Of a stretch of DNA of 64,000 bases, positions 23,496 through 30,424 are shown piece by piece. Every line of letters starts with the position of its first letter. The first letter of the stretch is position 1. The stretch is from Streptomyces mirabilis. GTDB taxonomy: Bacteria; Actinomycetota; Actinomycetes; Streptomycetales; Streptomycetaceae. The translations under genes and the position numbers were made by a program. The notes under the pieces were generated by a model, which saw only the letters and a program-made list of their open reading frames with translations, ran no database searches and had not been told where the DNA came from. The DNA lies in contig NZ_JBCJKP010000001.1 of assembly GCF_039503195.1 (NCBI RefSeq), forward strand, positions 6,634,001-6,698,000. The letters run 5' to 3'.

Positions 23496-26057
23496 TCAGC
23501 TCTCCGCGGCAGCCGCCGCCTTGCGCGTACGCCGACGCGGCGCTGCCGCCTCGGGCGCGGCCTCCGCGGCGACCGCGGGCTCCACGACCTTGCGGGCACG
23601 CCGACGCGGCTTGGCCTCCGGCTCGTCACCGGCGGCCGGCTGAGCGGGGATCGCCGCCTCTACGGGCTCCGCGACGGGCTCCGCGACGGCCTTGCGGGTC
23701 CGGCGACGGACGGGCTTGGCGGTGGCTTCGGCGCTGTCCACGGCCGCTTCGGCGGGCGCCTCGGCCGTGGCCTTGGCCCGCGTACGCCGCGGCTTGGTGG
23801 CGGGGGCCTCCGGCGCGGCCTCGACCGCGTCGACCACGGCCACCGCCGCCTTGCGCGTACGCCGCGGCTTGGCGACCGGCGCCTCGGCGACACCCTCCGC
23901 CGTGTCGACCGCGACCTCCGCGGCCTCGGCGGCCTTGCGGGTACGGCGACGAACCGGCTTGGCCGGAGCCTCCGCGACGGCCTCGACGACGGCGGCGGTC
24001 TGCGCCGGAATCCCGGCCTCTACGGGCGCCACGGCCTCGACAGTCGCGACGGGCTCCGCGACGGCCTTGCGAGTGCGGCGACGGACGGGCTTGGCGGTGG
24101 CTTCGGCGCTGTCCACGGCCGCTTCGGCGGGCGCCTCGGCCGTGGCCTTGGCCCGCGTACGCCGCGGCTTGGCGGCGGGGGCCTCCGGCGCGGCCTCGAC
24201 CACGCCCTCGGCCGCGTCGACGACGGCCTCGGCGGCCTTGCGGGTACGGCGACGAACCGGCTTGGCCGGAGCCTCCGCGACGGCCTCGACGACAGCCTCG
24301 GTGACGGCTTCCACGACGGGCGCGGATTCCGCCACGACGGCCACGGTCTCGACCGGGGCAGGAGCGGCCTCCGCCGTCTTACGGGTCCGACGTCGACGCT
24401 GCTTCGCGACCGCGTCCTCCGGCGTGGCCTCGACCGCGCCCTCGGCCGCGGAGACCGCGGTCTCCGCGGCCTGCGAGGTCTCGCTCACCGACGGCTCGGA
24501 GACCGTAGCGGCAGCCGCCACTGTCTCCGCCGTACCCCCGGCGCGCGTACGGCGACGGCGACGCGGGGTGCGGGGCTCGGTGGCCTCCACGGCGGCGGGC
24601 TCGGTGGTCGCCTCCGGAGTCGGCGTCGTGGACGTCTCCTCCAGCGCGGCACCGTTGCGCGTACGGCGACGGCGGCGGGGCGTGCGCGCCGGGCGCTCAT
24701 GCTCGCGCTCGCGCTCCACGGGCGCCGGCGCCGACGAACGGCCGCCGCGACCGCGCGGACCGCCACGCCCGCCGGTCTCGCCGAGGTCCTCGACCTCTTC
24801 GGCCGCGAGGCCGGCGCGGGTGCGCTCGGACCGCGGCAGGACACCCTTGGTGCCGGCCGGGATGTTCAGTTCCTCGAAGAGGTGCGGGGACGTGGAGTAC
24901 GTCTCCGGCGGGTTGCCGAAGCCGAGGTCCAGTGCCTTGTTGATGAGCTGCCAGCGCGGGATGTCGTCCCAGTCGACGAGGGTGATCGCGATGCCCTTGG
25001 CGCCCGCGCGACCCGTACGGCCGATGCGGTGCAGGTACGTCTTCTCGTCCTCGGGGGACTGGTAGTTGATGACGTGGGTGACACCCTCGACGTCGATGCC
25101 GCGGGCGGCGACGTCGGTGCAGACGAGGACGTCCACCTTGCCGTTGCGGAACGCGCGCAGTGCCTGCTCGCGGGCGCCCTGGCCGAGGTCGCCATGGACC
25201 GCGCCGGAGGCGAAGCCGCGCTGCTGGAGCTGGTCGGCGAGGTCCGCCGCCGTCCGCTTGGTGCGGCAGAACACCATCGCGAGCCCGCGACCGTCGGCCT
25301 GCAGTATGCGTGCGACCAGCTCGGGCTTGTCCATGTTGTGCGCGCGGTAGATGAACTGCGCGGTGTTGCGGACCGTCGCGCCCTCGTCGTCCGGCGCCGT
25401 GGCGCGGATGTGCGTGGGCTGCGACATGTAGCGGCGCGCGAGACCGATGACCGCACCCGGCATGGTCGCCGAGAACAGCATGGTCTGACGGCGGGCCGGC
25501 AGCATGTTCATGATCTTCTCGACGTCGGGCAGGAAACCCAGGTCGAGCATCTCGTCGGCCTCGTCGAGGACGAGCGCCCTGATGTGCTTGAGGTTGAGCT
25601 TCTTCTGGCCCGCGAGGTCCAGCAGTCGGCCCGGGGTGCCGACGATGACGTCGACGCCCTTCTTGAGGGCCTCGACCTGCGGCTCGTACGCCCGGCCGCC
25701 GTAGATGGCGAGAACGCGTACGTTGCGGACCTTGCCGGCGGTCAGCAGGTCGTTGGTCACCTGGGTGCACAGCTCGCGCGTCGGGACGACGACGAGGGCC
25801 TGCGGGGCGTCGGTGAGCTGCTCGGGCTGGGCCCGGCCCGCTTCGACGTCCGCGGGGACGGTGACACGCTCGAGGAGCGGGAGGCCGAAGCCGAGCGTCT
25901 TGCCGGTGCCGGTCTTGGCCTGGCCGATGACGTCGGAGCCCGAGAGGGCTACGGGGAGCGTCATCTCCTGGATGGGGAAGGGAGTGATGATGCCGACGGC
26001 TTCAAGGGCTTCGGCCGTCTCGGGAAGGATTCCGAGCTCTCGGAAAGTCGTAGTCAG
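23496..26057 (-). CDS. DEAD-box RNA helicase with long repetitive basic tail (RhlE-like)
   Basis: This protein of about 853 residues has a complete helicase core in residues 1-400: AKTGTGKT (47-54), PTRELCTQV, GTPGRLLDL, LDEADEML, SATMP, then VFCRTKRTA, VHGDLGQ and HRIGRTGRAG. The remaining 450 residues are low complexity, with KPVRRRTRKAAEA-type blocks repeated about ten times, like histone-H1 tails; they probably bind RNA. It should unwind structured RNA or act in ribosome assembly. Conserved sequence begins at TTTFRELG, and the only start with a ribosome binding site (AGAAGAGG) is CTG at 26057; ATG 26168 would add an atypical 37-residue arginine-rich extension. Position matches mycobacterial Rv3211. 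Confidence 0.87.
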   Translation of the reverse strand: MTTTFRELGILPETAEALEAVGIITPFPIQEMTLPVALSGSDVIGQAKTGTGKTLGFGLPLLERVTVPADVEAGRAQPEQLTDAPQALVVVPTRELCTQVTNDLLTAGKVRNVRVLAIYGGRAYEPQVEALKKGVDVIVGTPGRLLDLAGQKKLNLKHIRALVLDEADEMLDLGFLPDVEKIMNMLPARRQTMLFSATMPGAVIGLARRYMSQPTHIRATAPDDEGATVRNTAQFIYRAHNMDKPELVARILQADGRGLAMVFCRTKRTAADLADQLQQRGFASGAVHGDLGQGAREQALRAFRNGKVDVLVCTDVAARGIDVEGVTHVINYQSPEDEKTYLHRIGRTGRAGAKGIAITLVDWDDIPRWQLINKALDLGFGNPPETYSTSPHLFEELNIPAGTKGVLPRSERTRAGLAAEEVEDLGETGGRGGPRGRGGRSSAPAPVEREREHERPARTPRRRRRTRNGAALEETSTTPTPEATTEPAAVEATEPRTPRRRRRTRAGGTAETVAAAATVSEPSVSETSQAAETAVSAAEGAVEATPEDAVAKQRRRRTRKTAEAAPAPVETVAVVAESAPVVEAVTEAVVEAVAEAPAKPVRRRTRKAAEAVVDAAEGVVEAAPEAPAAKPRRTRAKATAEAPAEAAVDSAEATAKPVRRRTRKAVAEPVATVEAVAPVEAGIPAQTAAVVEAVAEAPAKPVRRRTRKAAEAAEVAVDTAEGVAEAPVAKPRRTRKAAVAVVDAVEAAPEAPATKPRRTRAKATAEAPAEAAVDSAEATAKPVRRRTRKAVAEPVAEPVEAAIPAQPAAGDEPEAKPRRRARKVVEPAVAAEAAPEAAAPRRRTRKAAAAAES
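23671..24200. repeat. Long internal repeats in the helicase tail
   Basis: A block of about 155 bases at 23671-23825 recurs at 24046-24200 with a handful of differences, 375 bases (125 codons) apart. A separate 70-base identical block at 23921-23990 recurs at 24224-24293, 303 bases apart. Both distances keep the reading frame. Confidence 0.85.
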
Positions 26058-26436
26058 GGTGCTGCCTCTTCTGTGTACGCGGCGCGAGGCGAGCGCGGGG
26101 GTCGTGTCGGGGACCGTGCCGGGGACGTCGGCCGCTCTTGACGGGCTGGCCGAGTGGCATGGGACCACTGCCGACGCTCGAGCTCTCGTACCGCTGAGGG
26201 TTCCCTCCGGATGTCGTACGCAATGTGCCGTACGGACGAGGAGGGCTGTCGGGTCGGAGCCGATCGGGCCACCGACCGGGCATCCTCATTCGTGCGGCCC
26301 GTCGAATACTCGCCGGGCGCATTACCACCATACCCCGGAATCGCGCATATGCGATGGCCGATTTGGTCACGTAGTCGTCGTCACACTGATTGACCAGGGA
26401 CTTCCCTGGTGCGTTGAGCGGGCTATTGTGCGCTTC
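26058..26436. other. Divergent intergenic region with promoters
   Basis: This 379-base gap between the helicase and the ferritin-like gene has no recognisable gene. Its right half (26300-26420) has lower GC and holds an 18-bp palindrome and a -10 box for the rightward gene. Confidence 0.5.
26393..26429 (+). promoter_or_regulatory. Palindromic operator and leaderless -10 box of the ferritin-like gene
   Basis: ACCAGGGA-CT-TCCCTGGT (26393-26410) is a perfect palindrome with eight-base arms. TATTGT (26424-26429) ends seven bases before the ATG at 26437. The palindrome covers the position of the -35 box, so a bound protein would block or activate this promoter. Confidence 0.6.
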
Positions 26437-27198
26437 ATGACGACGCCTGACAACGCCGCTGACCGGTCCGCCGAGGCCACCGACAAGACCACCCCCGCGG
26501 CCACCGGAGTCGCCGCGCAGAACTGGGACACGGCCGCCGCCGACCCCCAGTACCGCGCCGCGGTCGTGGACCTGCTCGGAGCGCTCGCTTACGGCGAGTT
26601 GGCGGCGTTCGAGCGGCTCGCGGAGGACGCCAAGCTGGCCCCGACGCTCAGTGACAAGGCCGAGCTGGCGAAGATGGCGTCGGCCGAGTTCCACCACTTC
26701 GAGCGGCTGCGGGACCGGCTCGCCTCGGTCGGCGCGGAGCCGACCGAGGCGATGGAACCGTTCGTCGCCGCGCTCGACGGCTTCCACCGGCAGACGGCTC
26801 CCTCGGACTGGCTGGAGGGCCTCGTCAAGGCGTTCGTCGGCGACTCGATCGCCAGCGACTTCTACCGTGAGGTCGCCGCGCGCCTCGACGCCGACACGCG
26901 CGGGCTCGTGCTCAGCGTCCTCGACGACACCGGGCACGCGAGCTTCGCCGTCGAGAAGGTGCGCGCCGCCATCGACGCGGACCCGCGCGTGGGCGGTCGG
27001 CTCGCGCTGTGGGCGCGGCGGCTGATGGGCGAGGCGCTGTCGCAGTCGCAGCGGGTCGTCGCGGACCGTGACGCGCTGTCGACGATGCTCGTGGGCGGTG
27101 TGGCGGACGGGTTCGACCTCGCGGAGGTCGGCCGGATGTTCTCGCGGATCACCGAGGCCCACACCAAGCGGATGGCGGCACTGGGCCTGGCGGCCTAG
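26437..27198 (+). CDS. Ferritin-like fold protein
   Basis: This 253-residue protein is all helical, with GELAAFERLAEDAKLAPTL, SAEFHHFERLRDRL, and a second helix pair including GDSIASDFYREVAARLD and LDDTGHASFAVEKV. The Glu and Glu-x-x-His placement fits a diiron ferritin-like/MiaE-type bundle, though not all ligands are certain. Mycobacterial Rv3210c has the same character and position next to the DEAD-box gene. No ribosome binding site precedes the ATG; a -10 box seven bases upstream implies a leaderless mRNA. Reaction unknown. Confidence 0.78.
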   Translation: MTTPDNAADRSAEATDKTTPAATGVAAQNWDTAAADPQYRAAVVDLLGALAYGELAAFERLAEDAKLAPTLSDKAELAKMASAEFHHFERLRDRLASVGAEPTEAMEPFVAALDGFHRQTAPSDWLEGLVKAFVGDSIASDFYREVAARLDADTRGLVLSVLDDTGHASFAVEKVRAAIDADPRVGGRLALWARRLMGEALSQSQRVVADRDALSTMLVGGVADGFDLAEVGRMFSRITEAHTKRMAALGLAA

Positions 27199-27280
27199 AC
27201 CCGGTTTCCTCGGTTTCCTTGGTTCCCTTGGTTCCCTTGGTGCTTGTCGGCCTCAGGAGTTTTGCCGTCGCCCGCTTCGG

Positions 27281-27550
27281 TCACGCCGTCGCCGAGCGGC
27301 GGCGAAATCTTTCCGCGGGGCGCAGCAGAAGCGACAGCAGCGCGGCGGAGACGATCACGGCGCCGGCGAGGATGACCAGGAAGTGACCGGAGCCCAGGGC
27401 CGTGTGCGTCAGGAAGGCCCCGAACAGGGCTCCGGCGACACCGGTCGACAGGACCAGGCCGCGGCTCGGCAGACGGTGCGGCAGTCGGTACGCCGCCCCC
27501 CATGCCAGCGCGAGACCGAGCATCGCGGCGCCGAGCGCTTCCAAGAACAT
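27281..27550 (-). CDS. Small three-helix membrane protein
   Basis: This 89-residue protein starts at the ATG at 27550 with GGAGGG nine bases upstream. It has three hydrophobic segments (FLEALGAAMLGLALAWGAAY, GLVLSTGVAGALFGAFLTHT, FLVILAGAVIVSAALLSLLL) and a basic C-terminus. Size and Gly/Ala-rich helices resemble GlsB/YeaQ-type proteins, but similarity is only general. It is convergent with the ferritin-like gene. Function unknown. Confidence 0.68.
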   Translation of the reverse strand: MFLEALGAAMLGLALAWGAAYRLPHRLPSRGLVLSTGVAGALFGAFLTHTALGSGHFLVILAGAVIVSAALLSLLLRPAERFRRRSATA

Positions 27551-27718
27551 GGTGGGGGTCCCTCCCGCACGGCCGGTGCAAATCGGTCGTAGCGGGTCTA
27601 CCCCCGAGGTGCGGAACGCAATCCTCCCCTGTGGATGTGCTGTGCTCCATCCGTGGTGGTGAGACCAGGGGTACGGGCCCGGCGCGACGCGCGCGGAGGA
27701 TGCGGTTCCGCGCATGCG

Positions 27719-27753
27719 AAGGGGGCCCGGCGACAGTGTCACCGGGCCCCCTT
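27719..27753 (-). terminator. Terminator of the DUF3107 gene
   Basis: AAGGGGGCCCGG (27719-27730) pairs with CCGGGCCCCCTT (27742-27753), with GACA/TGTC pairing further in. It lies 14 bases past the DUF3107 stop. Confidence 0.82.
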
Positions 27754-27766
27754 TCGCTCGCCTGAA

Positions 27767-27994
27767 CTACAGCGCGCTGAATCCCACCTTGCGCTGCGTG
27801 GGCTCGCCGAGCTCCACGTACGCGAGGCGGTCGGCCGGAACCAGGACCTTGCGGCCGTGGTCGTCCACGAGGCTCAGCAGCTGCGACTTGCCGGCCAGCG
27901 CCTCGGACACCGCGCGCTCGACCTCTTCCGGGGTCTGACCGCTCTCCAGAACGATCTCGCGGGGCGCGTGCTGCACGCCGATCTTGACCTCCAC
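27767..27994 (-). CDS. DUF3107 protein (TB9.4-like)
   Basis: This 75-residue protein begins VEVKIGVQHAPREIVLESGQ and ends ELGEPTQRKVGFSAL, matching actinobacterial DUF3107 (mycobacterial Rv3208A/TB9.4). The GTG at 27994 has GGAGGG eight bases upstream; an ATG at 28018 is less likely because the family begins at the GTG. It is a short alpha/beta protein without motif or membrane segment. As in mycobacteria it sits beside a TetR regulator and the DEAD-box/ferritin-like genes, in the same direction as the TetR gene here. Function unknown. Confidence 0.87.
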   Translation of the reverse strand: MEVKIGVQHAPREIVLESGQTPEEVERAVSEALAGKSQLLSLVDDHGRKVLVPADRLAYVELGEPTQRKVGFSAL

Positions 27995-28163
27995 GGCTTT
28001 GTCCCTCCGACGGTCAGTCATGTGCGCGTCTCTCCGCGCCGTACGCTGCACACATTAGCCCGGTGAGGGGACGTGCACGTTCCGGCCGAGAACGCCAAGA
28101 GCGAACAGCGGACGGGAACAAAGACACGGTCGGGGCGGTCGGGCGTGAGGCGTCGGGCGTGAG

Positions 28164-28805
28164 TCAGTGGTGATCGGTGCCGTGCAGCGGGAACCCCGCG
28201 ATACCCCGCCAGGCCAGTGACGTCAGCAGCTGCACCGCCTGGTCGCGCGGGACGCTGCGGTCGCTGTGCAGCCAGGAGCGGGCCACCACCTGTGCGAGGC
28301 CGCCCAGGCCCGAGGCGAGGAGCATCGACTCGGCGCGCGAGAGACCGGTGTCCTCCGCGATGACCTCGCAGATCGCCTCCGCGCACTCGTGCGTGACCTT
28401 GTCGACGCGCTCGCGGACCGCGGGCTCGTTCGTCAGGTCGGACTCGAAGACGAGCCGGAAGGCACCGCCGTCGTCCTCGACGTACGCGAAGTAGGCGTCC
28501 ATCGTGGCGCGGACGCGCAGCGAGTTGTCCGTGGTGGACGCGAGCGCCGTCCGCACCGCATGCAGCAGGGACTCGCAGTGCTGGTCCAGCAGCGCGAGGT
28601 AGAGGTCGAGCTTGCCCGGGAAGTGCTGGTAGAGAACCGGCTTGCTGACGCCCGCGCGCTCGGCGATGTCGTCCATGGCGGCCGAGTGATACCCCTGCGC
28701 AACGAATACTTCCTGGGCGGCGCCGAGGAGCTGGTTGCGTCGGGCACGGCGCGGCAGGCGAGTGCCCCGCGGGCGTGCCGCCTCTGTCTGCTCGATGGCT
28801 GTCAC
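28164..28805 (-). CDS. TetR-family transcriptional regulator
   Basis: This 213-residue protein has an N-terminal TetR helix-turn-helix (DDIAERAGVSKPVLYQHFPGK, about residues 50-70) after a basic extension. A helical ligand-binding and dimerisation domain includes LRVRATMDAYFAYVEDDGGAFRL. The GTG at 28805 follows GGGAGGC; ORFs opening further upstream are not supported. It corresponds to mycobacterial Rv3208. The target genes are unknown; the nearby DUF3107 gene reads in the same direction after 169 bases and could be cotranscribed or separately driven. Confidence 0.87.
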   Translation of the reverse strand: MTAIEQTEAARPRGTRLPRRARRNQLLGAAQEVFVAQGYHSAAMDDIAERAGVSKPVLYQHFPGKLDLYLALLDQHCESLLHAVRTALASTTDNSLRVRATMDAYFAYVEDDGGAFRLVFESDLTNEPAVRERVDKVTHECAEAICEVIAEDTGLSRAESMLLASGLGGLAQVVARSWLHSDRSVPRDQAVQLLTSLAWRGIAGFPLHGTDHH

Positions 28806-29003
28806 GCCGCCTCCCAAAATTGTCCACATGCGGTGTGCGCCGCGCCGCCATCGTACTTTTCGGTAACCCCACTGTGCGCGGTGCGAGCGCAGAATTTCAC
28901 GGACCGGACGCGTGCGATAACGACACAGAGGGTGACGAACGGGGCGAGAAGGGCGTGAAGCCGCGCCGGATACCGCTGGTCGGCGGGGTCCGGTCACATG
29001 GGG

Positions 29004-29225
29004 TCATCCCCTGTAGTCGTCCTCGTTGAGTCGGACGACCCTGGCCTGCTCGGCGAGGTCGGCCTCGTTGGCGTTGAGGGGGTCACCGGGGGGTTCGGGG
29101 TCGATGTCGTCCACCGGATCCAGTTCGCTGAGCTGCTCGGCGAGGTCCGCCTCCGGGGCTTCCGGGTCAAGGATCTCCCGGAACCGGTCGTTGAAGGTCT
29201 CGGGGTCTGTCGGGTCGACTGTCAT
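29004..29225 (-). CDS. Small acidic protein with repeated EADLAEQ motif
   Basis: This 73-residue protein starts MTVDPTDPETFNDRFREILD from the ATG at 29225 after GAAGAGGAA. It is strongly acidic, with EADLAEQ occurring twice (near residues 24-30 and 55-61) and a C-terminus ARVVRLNEDDYRG. Similar short acidic actinobacterial proteins ending in a DEDDYR-type motif exist as far as I recall, without a known role. No helix or metal motif is seen and it is likely disordered. It is divergent from the hydrolase gene at 29427. Confidence 0.62.
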   Translation of the reverse strand: MTVDPTDPETFNDRFREILDPEAPEADLAEQLSELDPVDDIDPEPPGDPLNANEADLAEQARVVRLNEDDYRG

Positions 29226-29264
29226 GATTCCTCTTCCCGAGCGGTGCGAGTGCGCTCCTGATGT

Positions 29265-29306
29265 ACGGATCCCTGGGTGCGGATCCCTGGGTAGGGATCC
29301 TGGTGT
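29265..29306. repeat. 14-bp tandem repeats
   Basis: ACGGATCCCTGGGT (29265-29278), GCGGATCCCTGGGT (29279-29292) and a degenerate third unit AGGGATCCTGGTGT (29293-29306) lie end to end upstream of the acidic-protein gene. Confidence 0.8.
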
Positions 29307-29318
29307 ACGTACGAGTGC

Positions 29319-29352
29319 CCTCGATCGAAGCCTAGGAGACACCCGATCGAGG
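29319..29352. promoter_or_regulatory. Inverted repeat between divergent genes (possible operator)
   Basis: CCTCGATCG (29319-29327) and CGATCGAGG (29344-29352) are perfect nine-base arms around a 16-base spacer that contains CCTAGG. The site lies in the shared upstream region of the acidic protein and the hydrolase. Confidence 0.5.
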
Positions 29353-29414
29353 CGCTAGACGATCCGCGCACGATCTGTGACAGCGAACACATGAACCACT
29401 GCGTGATCGTCTCG

Positions 29415-29420
29415 TAACAT
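29415..29420 (+). promoter_or_regulatory. -10 box of the hydrolase gene, leaderless
   Basis: TAACAT ends six bases before the ATG at 29427. TGAACC (29392-29397) is a candidate -35 with 17-base spacing. No ribosome binding site precedes the ATG. Confidence 0.5.
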
Positions 29421-29426
29421 TGCCGC

Positions 29427-30416
29427 ATGTCTTCGACCGAGCTGCCCGCCGTGCTGGCCACCACCGTCACGCCGAGGGTCGGGACCGTCCGGGTCGCGGA
29501 GGGGGAGCGTCTGCGATCGGTCGGGCTGCCCGGGATCACCCTGACCGTGCGTTCGAGACCGCCCGCGCGAGAGGGACTGCCGGCCGCCCTGTACGTCCAT
29601 GGACTGGGCGGTTCGTCGCAGAACTGGTCGGCGCTGATGCCGCTGCTCGACGGGCTCGTGGACAGCGAGGCGGTCGATCTGCCCGGCTTCGGGGACTCGC
29701 CGCCGCCCGACGACGGCAACTACTCGGTGACCGGGCACGCGCGCGCGGTCATCCGTTATCTCGACGCGGCCGAGCGTGGCCCCGTGCACCTCTTCGGGAA
29801 CTCGCTCGGCGGAGCGGTCGCCACGCGCGTCGCCGCGGTACGGCCCGACCTGGTCGAGACGCTCACCCTGATCTCGCCCGCGCTCCCGGAGATCCGCGCG
29901 CAGCGCACCGCGTGGCCGACGGCGCTGCTCTCGGTGCCGGGTGTGGCGCGGCTGTTCACCCGGCTCACCAAGGACTGGAGTGCCGAGCAGCGCGTTCGCG
30001 GGGTCATGGCGCTCTGTTACGGCGATCCCGGCATGGTGACGCCCGAGGGGTTCCGCGACGCGGTCGAGGAGATGGAGCGGCGGCTCGCGCTGCCCTACTT
30101 CTGGGACGCCATGGCGCGTTCGTCGCGCGGTCTGGTGAACGCGTACACGCTGGGCGGCCAGCACGGGCTGTGGCGCCAGGCCGAGCGGGTGCTCGCGCCG
30201 ACGCTGCTCGTCTACGGCGGCCGTGACCAGCTCGTCGCGTACCGTATGGCCCGACGCGCGGCGCGCGCCTTCCGCGACTCCCGGCTGCTGTCGCTGCCGG
30301 ACGCGGGGCATGTCGCGATGATGGAGTATCCGGAGACGGTGGCCTCGGCGTTCCGCGAACTCCTCGCGGAAACGGGCGAGTTGACCTCCCCGGCCGGTGC
30401 GGACGCGGGGAGCTGA
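29427..30416 (+). CDS. Alpha/beta-hydrolase
   Basis: This 329-residue protein has ALYVHGLGGSSQNW (oxyanion hole), VDLPGFGDS, FGNSLGGAVATRVA with the nucleophile Ser, LLVYGGRDQLVAY with the acid, and LPDAGHVAMMEYP with the catalytic His, all in order. It should be a cytoplasmic esterase, lipase-like or C-C hydrolase; substrate unknown. The start appears leaderless. The DUF3152 gene begins eight bases after its stop, so the two are probably one transcript. Confidence 0.85.
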   Translation: MSSTELPAVLATTVTPRVGTVRVAEGERLRSVGLPGITLTVRSRPPAREGLPAALYVHGLGGSSQNWSALMPLLDGLVDSEAVDLPGFGDSPPPDDGNYSVTGHARAVIRYLDAAERGPVHLFGNSLGGAVATRVAAVRPDLVETLTLISPALPEIRAQRTAWPTALLSVPGVARLFTRLTKDWSAEQRVRGVMALCYGDPGMVTPEGFRDAVEEMERRLALPYFWDAMARSSRGLVNAYTLGGQHGLWRQAERVLAPTLLVYGGRDQLVAYRMARRAARAFRDSRLLSLPDAGHVAMMEYPETVASAFRELLAETGELTSPAGADAGS

Positions 30417-30424
30417 GGCGGGGC

